Position numbers and translations under genes: made by a program
Assembly: GCA_031278845.1 (NCBI GenBank)
Contig: JAITJQ010000002.1
Span: 1 to 35,203 of the forward strand
Direction: 5' to 3'
DNA: 35,203 bases
DNA from: Puniceicoccales bacterium
Lineage (GTDB): Bacteria > Verrucomicrobiota > Verrucomicrobiia > Opitutales > LL51
In this document: positions 8,408 to 18,544 of the stretch, piece by piece
How the letters are laid out: each line of letters opens with the position of its first letter
Numbering within the stretch: the first letter of the stretch is position 1
Notes under the pieces: generated by a model
The model's database searches: none
Told to the model about the DNA's origin: nothing
Seen by the model: the letters and a program-made list of their open reading frames with translations, nothing else

Positions 8408-8896
8408 ATGATTTTAGAATGGATCAAAACAATCGTCATATTGCCACTCAATGTCCTGGTAACGATTCCCGCACTTGCACTCTACCTAACAGATTATACC
8501 TGGAAACCTAATCATTTTTTTCTAATTGTTTTAGGCAGTATTCTCCTCATTCTGGGGTTATCGCTGGCGGCCTGGACCATGTGGCTCTTCGCCAATAAGG
8601 GTAAAGGTACGGCCGCTCCCTGGAATCCTCCTAAAAAATTGGTCATGGAAGGCCCCTATGCTTATGTCCGAAATCCAATGATCGCAAGCGTATTTATGAT
8701 GCAAATTGCAGAAGCTTTACTCCTTAATTCATACCTCGTTTTGGGATTGTTTGGACTGTTTTTGCTAGGCAATATGCTCTATTTTCCCTTCTTCGAAGAA
8801 AAAGACTTGGAAAAACGCTTCGGCAAAGATTACCATACTTACAAACGTAACGTTCCCCGATGGATTCCACGCCCTACTCCCTGGAAGTTGCCCTAA
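8408..8896 (+). CDS. Isoprenylcysteine carboxyl methyltransferase-like membrane protein
   Basis: GPYAYVRNPM..EEKDLEKRFGKDYHTYKRNVPRWIP; start 8408 or 8291. Stop TAA lies in the repeat. Confidence 0.8.
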   Translation: MILEWIKTIVILPLNVLVTIPALALYLTDYTWKPNHFFLIVLGSILLILGLSLAAWTMWLFANKGKGTAAPWNPPKKLVMEGPYAYVRNPMIASVFMMQIAEALLLNSYLVLGLFGLFLLGNMLYFPFFEEKDLEKRFGKDYHTYKRNVPRWIPRPTPWKLP

Positions 8897-9117
8897 GGGC
8901 TCCTCGCCCTTAGAATCCTCGCCAAGGGATCTATCCCCTGGATCAATCCGCAGAATTAAAAAAAAAGAAAAAACTTGCCCCTTGCGGCCGAGCCCGGCGC
9001 GGAACGCGCCGGGCTCGGCCGCAAAGACGAGGTCAAGGAGTCCATGACTCCTTGCGGGGTATGGGGCGGAGCCCCATAGCAATCTCCTTGCGGGGTGTGG
9101 GGCAGAGCCCCACAGGC
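8893..9117 (-). repeat. Composite hairpin repeat, copy 4 (inverse orientation F-C'-E-A-D)
   Basis: CTAAGGGCTCCTCGCCCTTAG; A hairpin 8984-9022 with perfect 17-nt arms; AAGGAGTC..GACTCCTT; GGGGC..GCCCC twice. Confidence 0.9.
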
Positions 9118-9180
9118 AACACCTTTTGGCAAATAGATTGCCTTGACAAAATTGACGGAGTTTTGATTTTTAGGGGTATT

Positions 9181-9262
9181 GTTTAAGTGGTGGAATTGGT
9201 AGACACGCTGTCTTCAGGCGGCAGTGCCGAGAGGCATAGGGGTTCGAGTCCCCTCTTAAACA
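9181..9262 (+). tRNA. tRNA-Leu (CAG)
   Basis: gtttaag..cttaaac acceptor, ctgtc-ttcaggc-ggcag anticodon arm, variable arm, ggttcgagtcc. Confidence 0.93.
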
Positions 9263-9278
9263 CACCTTAGACGAGAGT

Positions 9279-9917
9279 ATGGAAGAGTCCAATGAGAGTT
9301 TAGATGATGCGTTCAAATCGGCTGATTTCAGCGATAAGGTATGGATGTTTTTCACGCGGTATGCACGCCCCATAAGATCGGCGGGGGTGGTAATTTGTCT
9401 TATTTCATGTCTTGTGCTCATCATTATGGTTGGGCGAAGTATGTGCAAAAAGTCCATGAAGGCGGCTTATTGGGAAGCGATCCGGACGAATACGCGAGAA
9501 CGTTTCGCGCGAAAATATATTTCCAATCCACTGGGTGGGACCATTTTTCTGGAGCTTGGCGACGAAGCCTATCAAAAAAAGGAATACCAACAGGCTGCAG
9601 ATTATTACCATCATGCCCGTGTTAGTTTAGGTAGCAACATTTTAGGAGGGCGTGCAGCGATCGGCGAAGGTGTTGCGCTCATAAGGTCGGGACTTCGGGC
9701 AGATGGGGAAGGTGTTTTGGGTGCGGTCAGGGATGAAAAATCCTATCCGGCGTCGATTCGGGGGCAAGGAGCATATCTTTTAGCCCATAGCCTATACGGT
9801 TCTAGGGAATTCGACAAGGCCAAGAATATGCTCAATCAGCTCATCAATGGCAATTTTTCCGATTCATGGAAAACTGAGGGAAAAACGTTACTCCAAGAGA
9901 TAGAGGCTGCACAATGA
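9279..9917 (+). CDS. Membrane-anchored TPR-like protein
   Basis: Single TM segment followed by LGDEAYQKKEYQQAADYYHHAR.. helical repeats. Confidence 0.7.
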   Translation: MEESNESLDDAFKSADFSDKVWMFFTRYARPIRSAGVVICLISCLVLIIMVGRSMCKKSMKAAYWEAIRTNTRERFARKYISNPLGGTIFLELGDEAYQKKEYQQAADYYHHARVSLGSNILGGRAAIGEGVALIRSGLRADGEGVLGAVRDEKSYPASIRGQGAYLLAHSLYGSREFDKAKNMLNQLINGNFSDSWKTEGKTLLQEIEAAQ

Positions 9918-11011
9918 GCATAAAGCTGATCTATGCTTCGCCGGAAACGGATGCCGACTTGCTCCATTGGGGGGGCGTATTCACCTGCGATCCTTTCCTA
10001 GCCTTTGCGGTTGAAGGGCAGCGCTATGCGGTTTCAAATGGCTTGGAAATCGACGAAATGCGACGCAATTCCAAGTTCGATAAGATTCTTTTACCAGAGG
10101 ACTTAACGGATCAGGAGGATCAGGAAAATCCGGAGATTATCGATCTTATTCGATGCGTTTACGAAAAATTTCCGGGCAACGATCTTGTTTTACCAAAAAA
10201 TTTTCCCGCGTATTTGATCCTGAAACTGCAGCAGTTGGGCATTGAATTTTCCGTGATAGAGGACGATTTTTTGTCCGAGCGTTCCATAAAATCTCCCGAG
10301 GAAATCGACCAGATTAGAAAGGCCTGCGCCGCGATTTCGAATGCCTTTGCTCGGGTACGTTCGATTTTGGGGAAGGCGGAAATTCGTAACCAATTGTTAT
10401 ACTACGAGGGTGAGGCGGTCACCTCGGAGCGGGTGCGTATGGAAATTGCCAGGGTGTGTTTCGAGCAGGATACTATCGCCAAAGAAACGATCGTTGCCTG
10501 TGGTAAGGATGCTGCATTTCCACATAATCGCGGAGAAGGTCCGCTCAAAGCCAATGAATTTATAGTGGTTGATATTTTTCCACGCCTGATCGAAAGTGGT
10601 TACTACGGCGATATGACGCGCACATTTTTCAAGGGTCAGCCTTCGGAAACGCAAATAAAAATGTATGACGTCGTCAAAATGGTCCAAAGTCGAGCAATTT
10701 CCGAGATCCATGAAGGTAAGAATGCCAAAGAAATTCACGAAGATAATGTGAAAATGTTCACGAAATTGGGCTATCCTTCGACCGATTCGACGGGATTTTT
10801 TCACAGTACAGGCCATGGTATTGGATTGGAATTACATGAAAATCCGTCCATTGGAAGGCGAGATCACCACCTACAAATCGGCGAAGTGGTAACTGTGGAG
10901 CCGGGACTCTATTATCCCGAAATCGGCGGAGTGCGCATTGAAGATGTGGTTGTCGTCACTAAAAATGGCGCGGAGTTGTTATCAAAATTTTCCTATGAAT
11001 GGGTGGTATAA
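9914..11011 (+). CDS. M24 family aminopeptidase (Xaa-Pro peptidase)
   Basis: VVDIFPR..GYYGDMTRTF, FHSTGHGIGLELHENPSI, VVTVEPGLYYPEIGGVRIED. Confidence 0.92.
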   Translation: MSIKLIYASPETDADLLHWGGVFTCDPFLAFAVEGQRYAVSNGLEIDEMRRNSKFDKILLPEDLTDQEDQENPEIIDLIRCVYEKFPGNDLVLPKNFPAYLILKLQQLGIEFSVIEDDFLSERSIKSPEEIDQIRKACAAISNAFARVRSILGKAEIRNQLLYYEGEAVTSERVRMEIARVCFEQDTIAKETIVACGKDAAFPHNRGEGPLKANEFIVVDIFPRLIESGYYGDMTRTFFKGQPSETQIKMYDVVKMVQSRAISEIHEGKNAKEIHEDNVKMFTKLGYPSTDSTGFFHSTGHGIGLELHENPSIGRRDHHLQIGEVVTVEPGLYYPEIGGVRIEDVVVVTKNGAELLSKFSYEWVV

Positions 11012-12276
11012 TGTTTTTTAAGAAAGATAAAATTAAGGAGACGGCAAAAGATTTGCTAGGTATTGCGAAAAGAATTGAAAACTATCGCAAGGATATTTTG
11101 TCAAAGGAACAGTTGGATATTCTGTCAAAGGCGCGCACAGAGATTAATGATGCCCTGACGTTGCCACGGGCCGAAGCTCATAAAAGTTTCGATGCCATTG
11201 AGTTGTCGTTAAAATCGATCGGTGGCGATATTTATCCGATGACGGGCCTCACAGAAAATGTGGAAGTTTTTCTATTTGCAGCCATATTGGCACTTGCCGT
11301 TCGAACGTTCTTTTTTCAGCCCTTTCGCATCCCAACGAATTCCATGTGGCCGACCTACGCCGGTATGACCTTTGAGCTGGTCGAAGGCCGTAAAAATATC
11401 TTTGAAAAATTGAAGCGCTGGACGCTATTCGGAGCATCAAATTTCAACATACAAGCTCCCGATACGGGCAATCTCCAGATTCCTATTATGACCGCCGAGG
11501 ATAGAGTTGAACCCTATGGAGGTATTCTTTATTATAAAGTTGTTAATACGCGGAAATTCTGGATATTTCCGACGAAGGAGCGGGAATACACCTTCGTTGT
11601 TGGCGAACGCCATGTGACATTGCGCGTACCGTTGGAGTTTTGCTTCGATGACGTCGTTTTGGAAACGTTATTTCCTAAGGAAAAATCCTGGAAAGAAGTA
11701 CTGAATCACCAACCTTCCCGATGCTTTAAACGACTCAAACTCAGTAAGGATGGGCACGAAGATAAGGCCCATTATTTCGATACAGGTATTCGAAAATCTA
11801 CCGGCGAAGATATTTTCAACTTCGATATCCTATCGGGCGATATGTTGTTCGTTGACCGGATGAGCTACCATTTTTCCTTACCTAAGGTGGGCGATCCCTT
11901 TGTCTTCCGTACGCGCGCTATCGAGGGTCTCCGCTACGATGATAAATACTTTATTAAACGCCTCGTGGGACTACCGGGCGATACTCTCCAGGTCGAAGGT
12001 ACTACACTTTACCGAAATGGCGATCCCATTGAAGGCGCCGAAGCCTTCGAACAAAATCGTAAACAGATCGACCAATATCCCGGCTATACCAATACGGGAC
12101 TTCTGGAGGATGGCTACGAAGTCGAAGTTCCCGCTAACCATTATTTTGCTATGGGGGATAATTCACCCCACAGCTACGATAGCCGCGGTTGGGGCTTTGT
12201 ACCAAACCGGGAAGTCGTGGGAAAAGCTGTCTTTATTTTGTATCCCTTTACCCGTCGCTGGGGATGTGCCAAGTAA
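10999..12276 (+). CDS. lepB: Signal peptidase I
   Basis: FFQPFRIPTNSMWPTY, YFIKRLVGLPGDTLQ, YFAMGDNSPHSYDSRGWGFVP. Start may be ATG 11011. Confidence 0.93.
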   Translation: MGGIMFFKKDKIKETAKDLLGIAKRIENYRKDILSKEQLDILSKARTEINDALTLPRAEAHKSFDAIELSLKSIGGDIYPMTGLTENVEVFLFAAILALAVRTFFFQPFRIPTNSMWPTYAGMTFELVEGRKNIFEKLKRWTLFGASNFNIQAPDTGNLQIPIMTAEDRVEPYGGILYYKVVNTRKFWIFPTKEREYTFVVGERHVTLRVPLEFCFDDVVLETLFPKEKSWKEVLNHQPSRCFKRLKLSKDGHEDKAHYFDTGIRKSTGEDIFNFDILSGDMLFVDRMSYHFSLPKVGDPFVFRTRAIEGLRYDDKYFIKRLVGLPGDTLQVEGTTLYRNGDPIEGAEAFEQNRKQIDQYPGYTNTGLLEDGYEVEVPANHYFAMGDNSPHSYDSRGWGFVPNREVVGKAVFILYPFTRRWGCAK

Positions 12277-12285
12277 TGTTTCGAA

Positions 12286-13023
12286 ATGCGTTGGCGCTGC
12301 GAATGTCGGTACGATGGGACAGATTTTAACGGCTGGCAAAGTCAACCGAACGGAAATACGATCCAAGACTTTATTGAAAAACGTCTGGCGGTTATTTTTG
12401 GAGAAAAAATTCGCATCCATGGCAGTGGACGGACGGATGCCGGTGTCCATGCACGAGGCCAGGTTTTCCATTTCGATGGCGATTGGTTCCACGGCTCAGA
12501 AAAATTACTTCGAGCCTTCCGCTCCGGATTACCTTCGGGAATTCAAATAATAGATGTTCGGGAAACCGATACAGCTTTCCATGCACGCCATTCCGTAAAA
12601 AAAAAGCGCTACATTTACCAATTTTACTTGGGTTACGCTTCGCCATTTGAGCGGCGTTACAAATGGTCCATCGGCGAAAAAAACGTCGACCTCGAAAAAA
12701 TGAACGATTTGGCTAATCACCTTCTAGGAGAGCACGATTTCTCCACATTTGGAGCCCTCCTCAACAATGGCTCCCCGGATAATCCTGTAAAAAAATTATA
12801 TCAACTCTCCTTCTCCCTAAAAGATCGAAACCTGCTCCTCCAAACGGAAAGTAATGGCTATTTGTACAAAATGGTGCGTACCTTGGCCGCAACTCTGTTG
12901 GACGTCGGACTCGAACGAATGACTATGGACTACGTCCTGGATTGTTTCCACCAAAAGATCCGTCGCGAAAAGATTGTTACCGCTCCTCCCCATGGATTAT
13001 TTTTGGATAAGGTCTTCTATTAA
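12286..13023 (+). CDS. truA: tRNA pseudouridine synthase A
   Basis: YDGTDFNGWQSQPNGNTIQ, GSGRTDAGVHARGQVFHF, FHARHS..KKRYIY. Confidence 0.95.
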   Translation: MRWRCECRYDGTDFNGWQSQPNGNTIQDFIEKRLAVIFGEKIRIHGSGRTDAGVHARGQVFHFDGDWFHGSEKLLRAFRSGLPSGIQIIDVRETDTAFHARHSVKKKRYIYQFYLGYASPFERRYKWSIGEKNVDLEKMNDLANHLLGEHDFSTFGALLNNGSPDNPVKKLYQLSFSLKDRNLLLQTESNGYLYKMVRTLAATLLDVGLERMTMDYVLDCFHQKIRREKIVTAPPHGLFLDKVFY

Positions 13024-13135
13024 ATATATTTTCTCAGGAAAAAGAGATTTTTTGAAGAATTTGCACTACCATTTTTAAACACGGCCATTTTTAAACACGA
13101 CTGCGCCTCCACCCTTGTCCGAAAAATCAAACCTG

Positions 13136-13792
13136 TCAAGTCCTTTCGTCACTCCTAAAAGTCTGAAACTTCTTGCAAAATGTCCTGCGATGGATGGGCG
13201 ATAGGCCGTAGCGTCCAATTGCGGCAATATGTGCAGCGGTTCCATAACCTTTATGCTTTTCAAACCCATATTGCGGATATTTTTTCCCAAAGAAATCCAT
13301 GATGCGATCTCGAATGACCTTAGCAATAATCGATGCCATCGCGATACAAAAACTCTTACTGTCTCCCTTAACGATTCCGAAATGGTGAAATTGCAAGTGT
13401 TTCAGCGGATTCCCGTCGATGAGTACTTTCGCTCCCGGAAAAATGAGCCGCGCAATAACATCGCCCATCGCCGCTATCGTCGCTTCGAGGATGTTAATTT
13501 TATCAATCACCTCATGCCCACGGGAGGCAATCGTAAACCGTATAAATCCCTGCTTCCGTAATTCAAACAAATGACAAAAGAGCATTTCACGCTTTGCTGA
13601 AGACAATTTTTTAGAATCATTAACCAAGGATAGTTGAGGGAAATTTTCAATTTGCTGCAAAAAATCCCAGTCAATCTTAGTTCCACAGACAATTACTGGC
13701 CCCGCCAATGGCCCACGGCCCGCTTCGTCTACACCGATTAAATGGGTACTATTAGCCAGCATCTCCCGATCAAAAGCAATGCGTTCGTTCAC
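13136..13792 (-). CDS. rnhB: Ribonuclease HII
   Basis: LIGVDEAGRGPLAGPVIVC, NDSKKLS, IAMASIIAKVIRDRIM, YGFEKHKGYGTAAH. Confidence 0.95.
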   Translation of the reverse strand: MNERIAFDREMLANSTHLIGVDEAGRGPLAGPVIVCGTKIDWDFLQQIENFPQLSLVNDSKKLSSAKREMLFCHLFELRKQGFIRFTIASRGHEVIDKINILEATIAAMGDVIARLIFPGAKVLIDGNPLKHLQFHHFGIVKGDSKSFCIAMASIIAKVIRDRIMDFFGKKYPQYGFEKHKGYGTAAHIAAIGRYGLSPIHRRTFCKKFQTFRSDERT

Positions 13793-13828
13793 CCCTGTAG
13801 CTCATCGAAAAATAAAAACTGATCAATC

Positions 13829-13990
13829 CATTATGGGGCTCTGCCCCATACCCCGCAAGGAGTAGCAGACTCCTTGACCTCTTTATGCGGCCGAGCCCTG
13901 CGCAATTTTTGCGCAGGGCTCGGCCGCAAAGGTCAAAATAAACTCTTTAACTTTCTGGTATCCCCTGGTAAGGGTTTACAAGGGGAAGAA
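13829..13990 (+). repeat. Composite hairpin repeat, copy 5 (D-A)
   Basis: TATGGGGC..GCCCCATA; AAGGAGT..ACTCCTT; variant A hairpin 13887-13927 with 19-nt perfect arms GCGGCCGAGCCCTGCGCAA/TTGCGCAGGGCTCGGCCGC. Confidence 0.85.
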
Positions 13991-14080
13991 TTCCTCTTGC
14001 GAAAATTCTCCTTGCAAAACCACAAAAAAATAGTTGAGTTTTTATTAATATTTTTTACGATTAAGTGAAATTGAAATATT

Positions 14081-17000
14081 ATGGAAATTCAGGATACATT
14101 GGGATACAATCGTGAGAATGAAAGCGCGATATTGAGCGATAAGGCTTTGCAGGAATACGTCAATTTGCGATTAATGTCATTAGGGTTAAATGGGTGTAAA
14201 AAAGATCTTCCGATCACAAAGATTGCAGAGCCCTTACTGGCTTTAACCAATGATTTACGGCATCTGTTACTCGACTACAATTGTCCGGCTGACCAGCGAA
14301 TCATTGATTTTTGCGAACGTTATTTTAAGAATTTACCGGCCGGTGAAAAGCACAGTTGGATACCTCGCCACACATTTATTTCCGATCGCCACGGTGTATC
14401 GCGGATATTATCGCTTCCCACCGATGCTGATGAATTTCATTCGGAACATATCGATAGCTATCGCGTCTATCAGGGAATTTTGCACAATCCGAAGATTGAT
14501 AAGCGGACCACCAAGGGAGTCTTTCACATTGTAGAGGGCGAATGGGCGGTACCGATGGATAAAATCGAAGTTCCGAAGTTAACTTTTGTACGCTTACTCG
14601 CGCACGCCTGTCGCCCTCCTAAAAATATTTTAGAACTTCCATTTACTGCGACGCAGCGCAAGAAGGCATACACCTTTGTTTCGGGGTATTTAAAGCCGAT
14701 CATATGTCCGGCCGTTGAGGGTTATTGTCGGGAGAGGCGTATGGAAATTCGATTTTTCGTACCCGGATCGCTCGTTAATTTTTTAGATATGGCGGAAAGC
14801 ATTTTTGGCAACGCCGGATCGCCGATGTCTCCCGGAAACGATCCCGCAATGGATCCGGAAACTTGGACTGGCCATACGGGTTGTATCATCATCGCCCCTC
14901 ATTTAACTAAACTGACCAAGAAAGAACTCGGGTTACCACACATTTCCGAAGCGACGGAACGGCAGAAAAATGAAAAGATGTGCTGGGAAAAGGACAATGA
15001 ACTGTATCACGATGGCCAACCTTTCAAGGTTATGGTACGGGACAAAAGTGGCGTTATTATTTCAATTATCGCGGACAGTTACAACGGTTACGGTAAGAAA
15101 GAGATTAAAACGCAAATGAGCTATTCGGCTAATTTATTCGGACTCTGCGAAGAGGAACATTCCGGCGGCTCCTTAGCAAACCCGCGCTACGATTTGAGTG
15201 ACGATTTCAGGATGGATTACATCGAAAAATCCCAGCAACCCTTAGCTTTTTTGGCCAAATATTACAGCCAACAAATTGATTTTCGGAAGGAAGGATACGG
15301 CATTGATCGGGATTTCCCAGATATTATTTACGTTCCGGAAGACGCGCATTTTTCGAAGATCGACCAGACCATTAACTGGCAATATTGTGGAAAAAAAGGG
15401 CAACTGCGAATCATTCCCAATTGGACCTATATTTTGCCCAACGGATATCAGGTTGAATTGAAGAAGAATCCTCAATCGCAGCAATGGCAACTGATCGGCA
15501 CCGTTGGCGAAGGTCTTTTTTGCCATAAGCCATCGACGGTTTCCGGTGGTGGCAAGTCCGAAATTTCCAAGTCCATAGAGGATAATATTTCAACGGGTAG
15601 TTCCGTGGTTCACGATTTCGAAAAAGATTGTCTGGAGGTGGATAAAATTTTACAAATGAATTTCGACCACCGCTACAAAGATCCTGGATCAAAAAGTCTT
15701 CCGATTCTCAACCGCAAGCGCACGCTGGGTTCCGTTATCCAAATGTTTCAGCAGAGTGACAATCATACCGACGCTTACAACGCATGGCTACAGACAGTTC
15801 CCTCCAACGTCAAAGAATTAATCTATATACTCAAATTGCACTACCGCGAAGGTTGGGGTAAGGATTGGAAAAAACACTTTTCCGTAGATCTCGTCAACGG
15901 GGTGACAGGCCACGAACTGAAGTACCTAAACCAAAAAATTGTAGCCCATTACCTGCGCATCGGCCTGCGTTCAGACCACTCCTGGAACATGTTTTCCCTG
16001 CGCGAAGATTTCTATGCGTCGCGAAAAATTTCTATGGAGGACGATATTACGGCGAGCGTAACTGTTCCCATAAAACATTTAAAACAACTCAAAAAGCCCT
16101 ACGATTCGGTAAAGTTCGTGGAGAACTGTGAATATCGACTTTACCAGCGCCCCGACGATGCCATTGAACCGGGATATGACCACGAAGCGGAATTTGATAT
16201 GACTTTGCCCGATTCCTTCATTTGCAACTACCAGCCGCTGACAAAGGTCGATGTCCAGCGAATCGTTGACGATAGCATAAAATTTTCAAAGTACACACCC
16301 ATCATGCAGGAATTTCTATTGAAATTTTTATGCGATAAATACGCACCCACCTATGTCGTTTGTCCCTCTAACCAGCGGATTATGCCCAATGGCAAATTGA
16401 GTAGCAATATGCGCTATCTACAGGCGCGAAAGGATATCACCCAACAACGTTTCATGCACATTACGGAAATGGGAATGCGCCTTGCCCGCGGAATCCAATC
16501 GATCGATCCGCTGTACTACGCTGTAGACGCAGTTATCGCTGGTCGTCGGAATAATGCTCCGGAAGAGGGTATCAAACCCCTATCGGTCCACAATCCCCTG
16601 CATTATTTTGAATGGCCCGAACTGTTTATGGAATTCGCTTCCAACATGACCGGAAAATCGCCATCGACGACAGGTGCCGGTCTGGAAGGCGTTATGACAA
16701 AGGCTCCCTTCAACGCATTAACCCAGATCATCGATTTGAATAACGCATTTCTGAGTTTCGTCGTCAGTGGATACCAGGGTTTCATTTCTTCAGCGGGTAT
16801 GATTGGACCGCATACCAAAGTGGGCCACGATATTTCTTACCTCATTCCCGAAATCTTTGGTCGTATGAAACCAGAGGAACGGGAGCCAAAATTTCTAATC
16901 GAAAATGATTACCTGGAAAAATGTCAGGATTTTAATTACAGAGGTCAAAAAGTAGAAGCGAGCCGACTGGGCTATCGCGTTAATCGAAAATTTACAACGA

Positions 17001-17515
17001 CATTTTTCGGACGCATCTTAACTTCACCGGAAACGGTCTTCCCCGATGAAATGCTCCAACCGGAAAAACAAAGCATGGAAATCTTTGCGGAGAGTATGGC
17101 AAATATTGTAGATGCGCACCGCCGGGCAGCACTGCAATTCTTCGAAGATCAAACCATAGATGGCGCTTGCTTGCCCATGAAAGCCCTACTGTATATTATG
17201 GCCCACGGCGACTACGAAGGTATGAAACTCGACTCACCAGAATTTCGTCAGTTATTCGATCGGAAAACAATCTTGGAAAGCGATTGGTATCGGGAACGTT
17301 TGAGCGTATGCCAAAAAATTCATGTCCACCACCTGCGCCGCTGCGTACGCCATATGAAAGAATTTGCAAAAAAAGAATCCAATCGAGAATATGTCTACTC
17401 CATGCACATTCGCCGGCGCATCTTGGATTGCCAAGTACGCTTGGAATATATCAGCTCCGATGCTTACCTACATGATTTACACGGAACCATCGGCGCCGAT
17501 CCCATGGTGGTGTAA
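14081..17515 (+). CDS. Large 1144-aa protein, candidate PPi-type phosphoenolpyruvate carboxykinase
   Basis: Single long ORF; MTGKSPSTTGAGLEGVMTKAPFNALTQIIDLNNAF..GPHTKVGHDISYLIPEIFGRM recalls the very long PPi-PEPCK family; length fits. CDS certain, function tentative. Confidence 0.5.
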   Translation: MEIQDTLGYNRENESAILSDKALQEYVNLRLMSLGLNGCKKDLPITKIAEPLLALTNDLRHLLLDYNCPADQRIIDFCERYFKNLPAGEKHSWIPRHTFISDRHGVSRILSLPTDADEFHSEHIDSYRVYQGILHNPKIDKRTTKGVFHIVEGEWAVPMDKIEVPKLTFVRLLAHACRPPKNILELPFTATQRKKAYTFVSGYLKPIICPAVEGYCRERRMEIRFFVPGSLVNFLDMAESIFGNAGSPMSPGNDPAMDPETWTGHTGCIIIAPHLTKLTKKELGLPHISEATERQKNEKMCWEKDNELYHDGQPFKVMVRDKSGVIISIIADSYNGYGKKEIKTQMSYSANLFGLCEEEHSGGSLANPRYDLSDDFRMDYIEKSQQPLAFLAKYYSQQIDFRKEGYGIDRDFPDIIYVPEDAHFSKIDQTINWQYCGKKGQLRIIPNWTYILPNGYQVELKKNPQSQQWQLIGTVGEGLFCHKPSTVSGGGKSEISKSIEDNISTGSSVVHDFEKDCLEVDKILQMNFDHRYKDPGSKSLPILNRKRTLGSVIQMFQQSDNHTDAYNAWLQTVPSNVKELIYILKLHYREGWGKDWKKHFSVDLVNGVTGHELKYLNQKIVAHYLRIGLRSDHSWNMFSLREDFYASRKISMEDDITASVTVPIKHLKQLKKPYDSVKFVENCEYRLYQRPDDAIEPGYDHEAEFDMTLPDSFICNYQPLTKVDVQRIVDDSIKFSKYTPIMQEFLLKFLCDKYAPTYVVCPSNQRIMPNGKLSSNMRYLQARKDITQQRFMHITEMGMRLARGIQSIDPLYYAVDAVIAGRRNNAPEEGIKPLSVHNPLHYFEWPELFMEFASNMTGKSPSTTGAGLEGVMTKAPFNALTQIIDLNNAFLSFVVSGYQGFISSAGMIGPHTKVGHDISYLIPEIFGRMKPEEREPKFLIENDYLEKCQDFNYRGQKVEASRLGYRVNRKFTTTFFGRILTSPETVFPDEMLQPEKQSMEIFAESMANIVDAHRRAALQFFEDQTIDGACLPMKALLYIMAHGDYEGMKLDSPEFRQLFDRKTILESDWYRERLSVCQKIHVHHLRRCVRHMKEFAKKESNREYVYSMHIRRRILDCQVRLEYISSDAYLHDLHGTIGADPMVV

Positions 17516-17516
17516 G

Positions 17517-17752
17517 GGATGCCCAGAGGGCTCCGCCATATGGACTCCCGCAAGGGGGCTATGTGGGGCTTCGCCCCACACCCCGCAAGGAGCCATGGAG
17601 TTCTCGGCCGCAAGATCAAGTTTTTTTCTTTCTTTTAATTCTGCGGATTGATCCAGTGGCAATGCCACCGGATCAATCCGCAAATCCAGGTCCAGGGGAT
17701 GATATCCCATGGCGAGGATCCTAAGGGCGCGGAGCCCTTAATGGTGTCACAA
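17517..17752 (+). repeat. Composite hairpin repeat, copy 6 (D-E-C-F)
   Basis: GTGGGGCTTCGCCCCAC; T tract; GCGGATTGATCCAGTGGCAATGCCACCGGATCAATCCGC; CTAAGGGCGCGGAGCCCTTA. Confidence 0.85.
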
Positions 17753-18236
17753 ATAATTTATTGACGAAAAATGCGATAAAAAATCCCACAATAACATCTC
17801 GCCAGTGGTGATACTGGCCATAGATGCGGCTATAGGCAGCTAAACCGGCAAACACAAGTGTTGGAATTCCCCATTTCCGGCCATAGCGCTTGGACAAAAA
17901 AAGTGCACCTTGGAACGAGCAGGAAGTATGTCCCGAGGGAAAAGATTTTGTTCCTCCGGAGGGCCGAATACCGATTTCCATGTGATAGGTTGCCCATTTT
18001 ATGGCATGAGTGATCAAGGCCGTCACCAAACCGGTATACAAAAATTGTTTAATTCCCGCTGTATCTTTTCTGATCAGGCTAATGTAACAGCCAACACACG
18101 GGATAACAATCTGCAAAAGATTCCCGATTATTACAAACATTTCTCTTTCATGCCAGACGCCGTTAATAAATGCCAAAAGAAAAATTAAACAAAACAACAA
18201 TAGGGCCAACAAAACCCTATACACAATGACCTTCAT
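17721..18236 (-). CDS. PAP2-family phosphatase
   Basis: KSFPSGHTSCSFQ..YSRIYGQYHHWRDVIVG. C-terminal LRAPRP-stop is encoded by repeat sequence. Confidence 0.88.
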   Translation of the reverse strand: MKVIVYRVLLALLLFCLIFLLAFINGVWHEREMFVIIGNLLQIVIPCVGCYISLIRKDTAGIKQFLYTGLVTALITHAIKWATYHMEIGIRPSGGTKSFPSGHTSCSFQGALFLSKRYGRKWGIPTLVFAGLAAYSRIYGQYHHWRDVIVGFFIAFFVNKLFVTPLRAPRP

Positions 18237-18281
18237 GCTTTGAGAAGAACACCGATGATAAAGAGCGCGTCAAGCACAAAA

Positions 18282-18358
18282 TGGCGGGATGGACGGGACT
18301 CGAACCCGCGACCTCCTGCGTGACAGGCAGGCGCTCTAACCAATTGAGCTACCACCCC
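18282..18358 (-). tRNA. tRNA-Asp (GTC)
   Basis: Reverse strand ggggtgg..ccatccc acceptor, ctgtcac loop, gcgggttcgagtcccgt, CCA encoded. Confidence 0.94.
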
Positions 18359-18544
18359 CGATGGATCGCAATCTAGGGGGCTGAGTATCTCTGTCAAGCT
18401 TTGACTTAAAAATCCCATGGAATATGCTGATACTGAGCTCAAAAATTTCCGTATATCGGTTTTTATTTGTGAAAAATTAAACAAAAACAACAAAACCCTC
18501 AAAAGTTATTGCCTAATCAAAGGAACCTCCCTAATGATTTATCC

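Noticed and set aside
8765-9082. ORF 8765-9082 (-) and similar ORFs at 19938-20120, 26972-27178, 22421-22800, 26911-27249, 29492-29728 and 32422-32835 with shared MLWGSAPxPARSxxLLDL-type peptides
   Set aside because: They lie in the composite repeat; the shared peptides follow from palindromic GC-rich DNA lacking stops and differ in frame and extent between copies. No independent coding evidence.
12163-12720. Antisense and shadow ORFs across lepB/truA (12163-12492, 12392-12646, 12529-12720, 11900-12550)
   Set aside because: They overlap strongly recognised lepB and truA in other frames.
18233-18502. 89-aa ORF (-) containing GVVAQLVRAPACHAGGRGFESRPSR
   Set aside because: Translation of the tRNA-Asp gene, a well-known false ORF.
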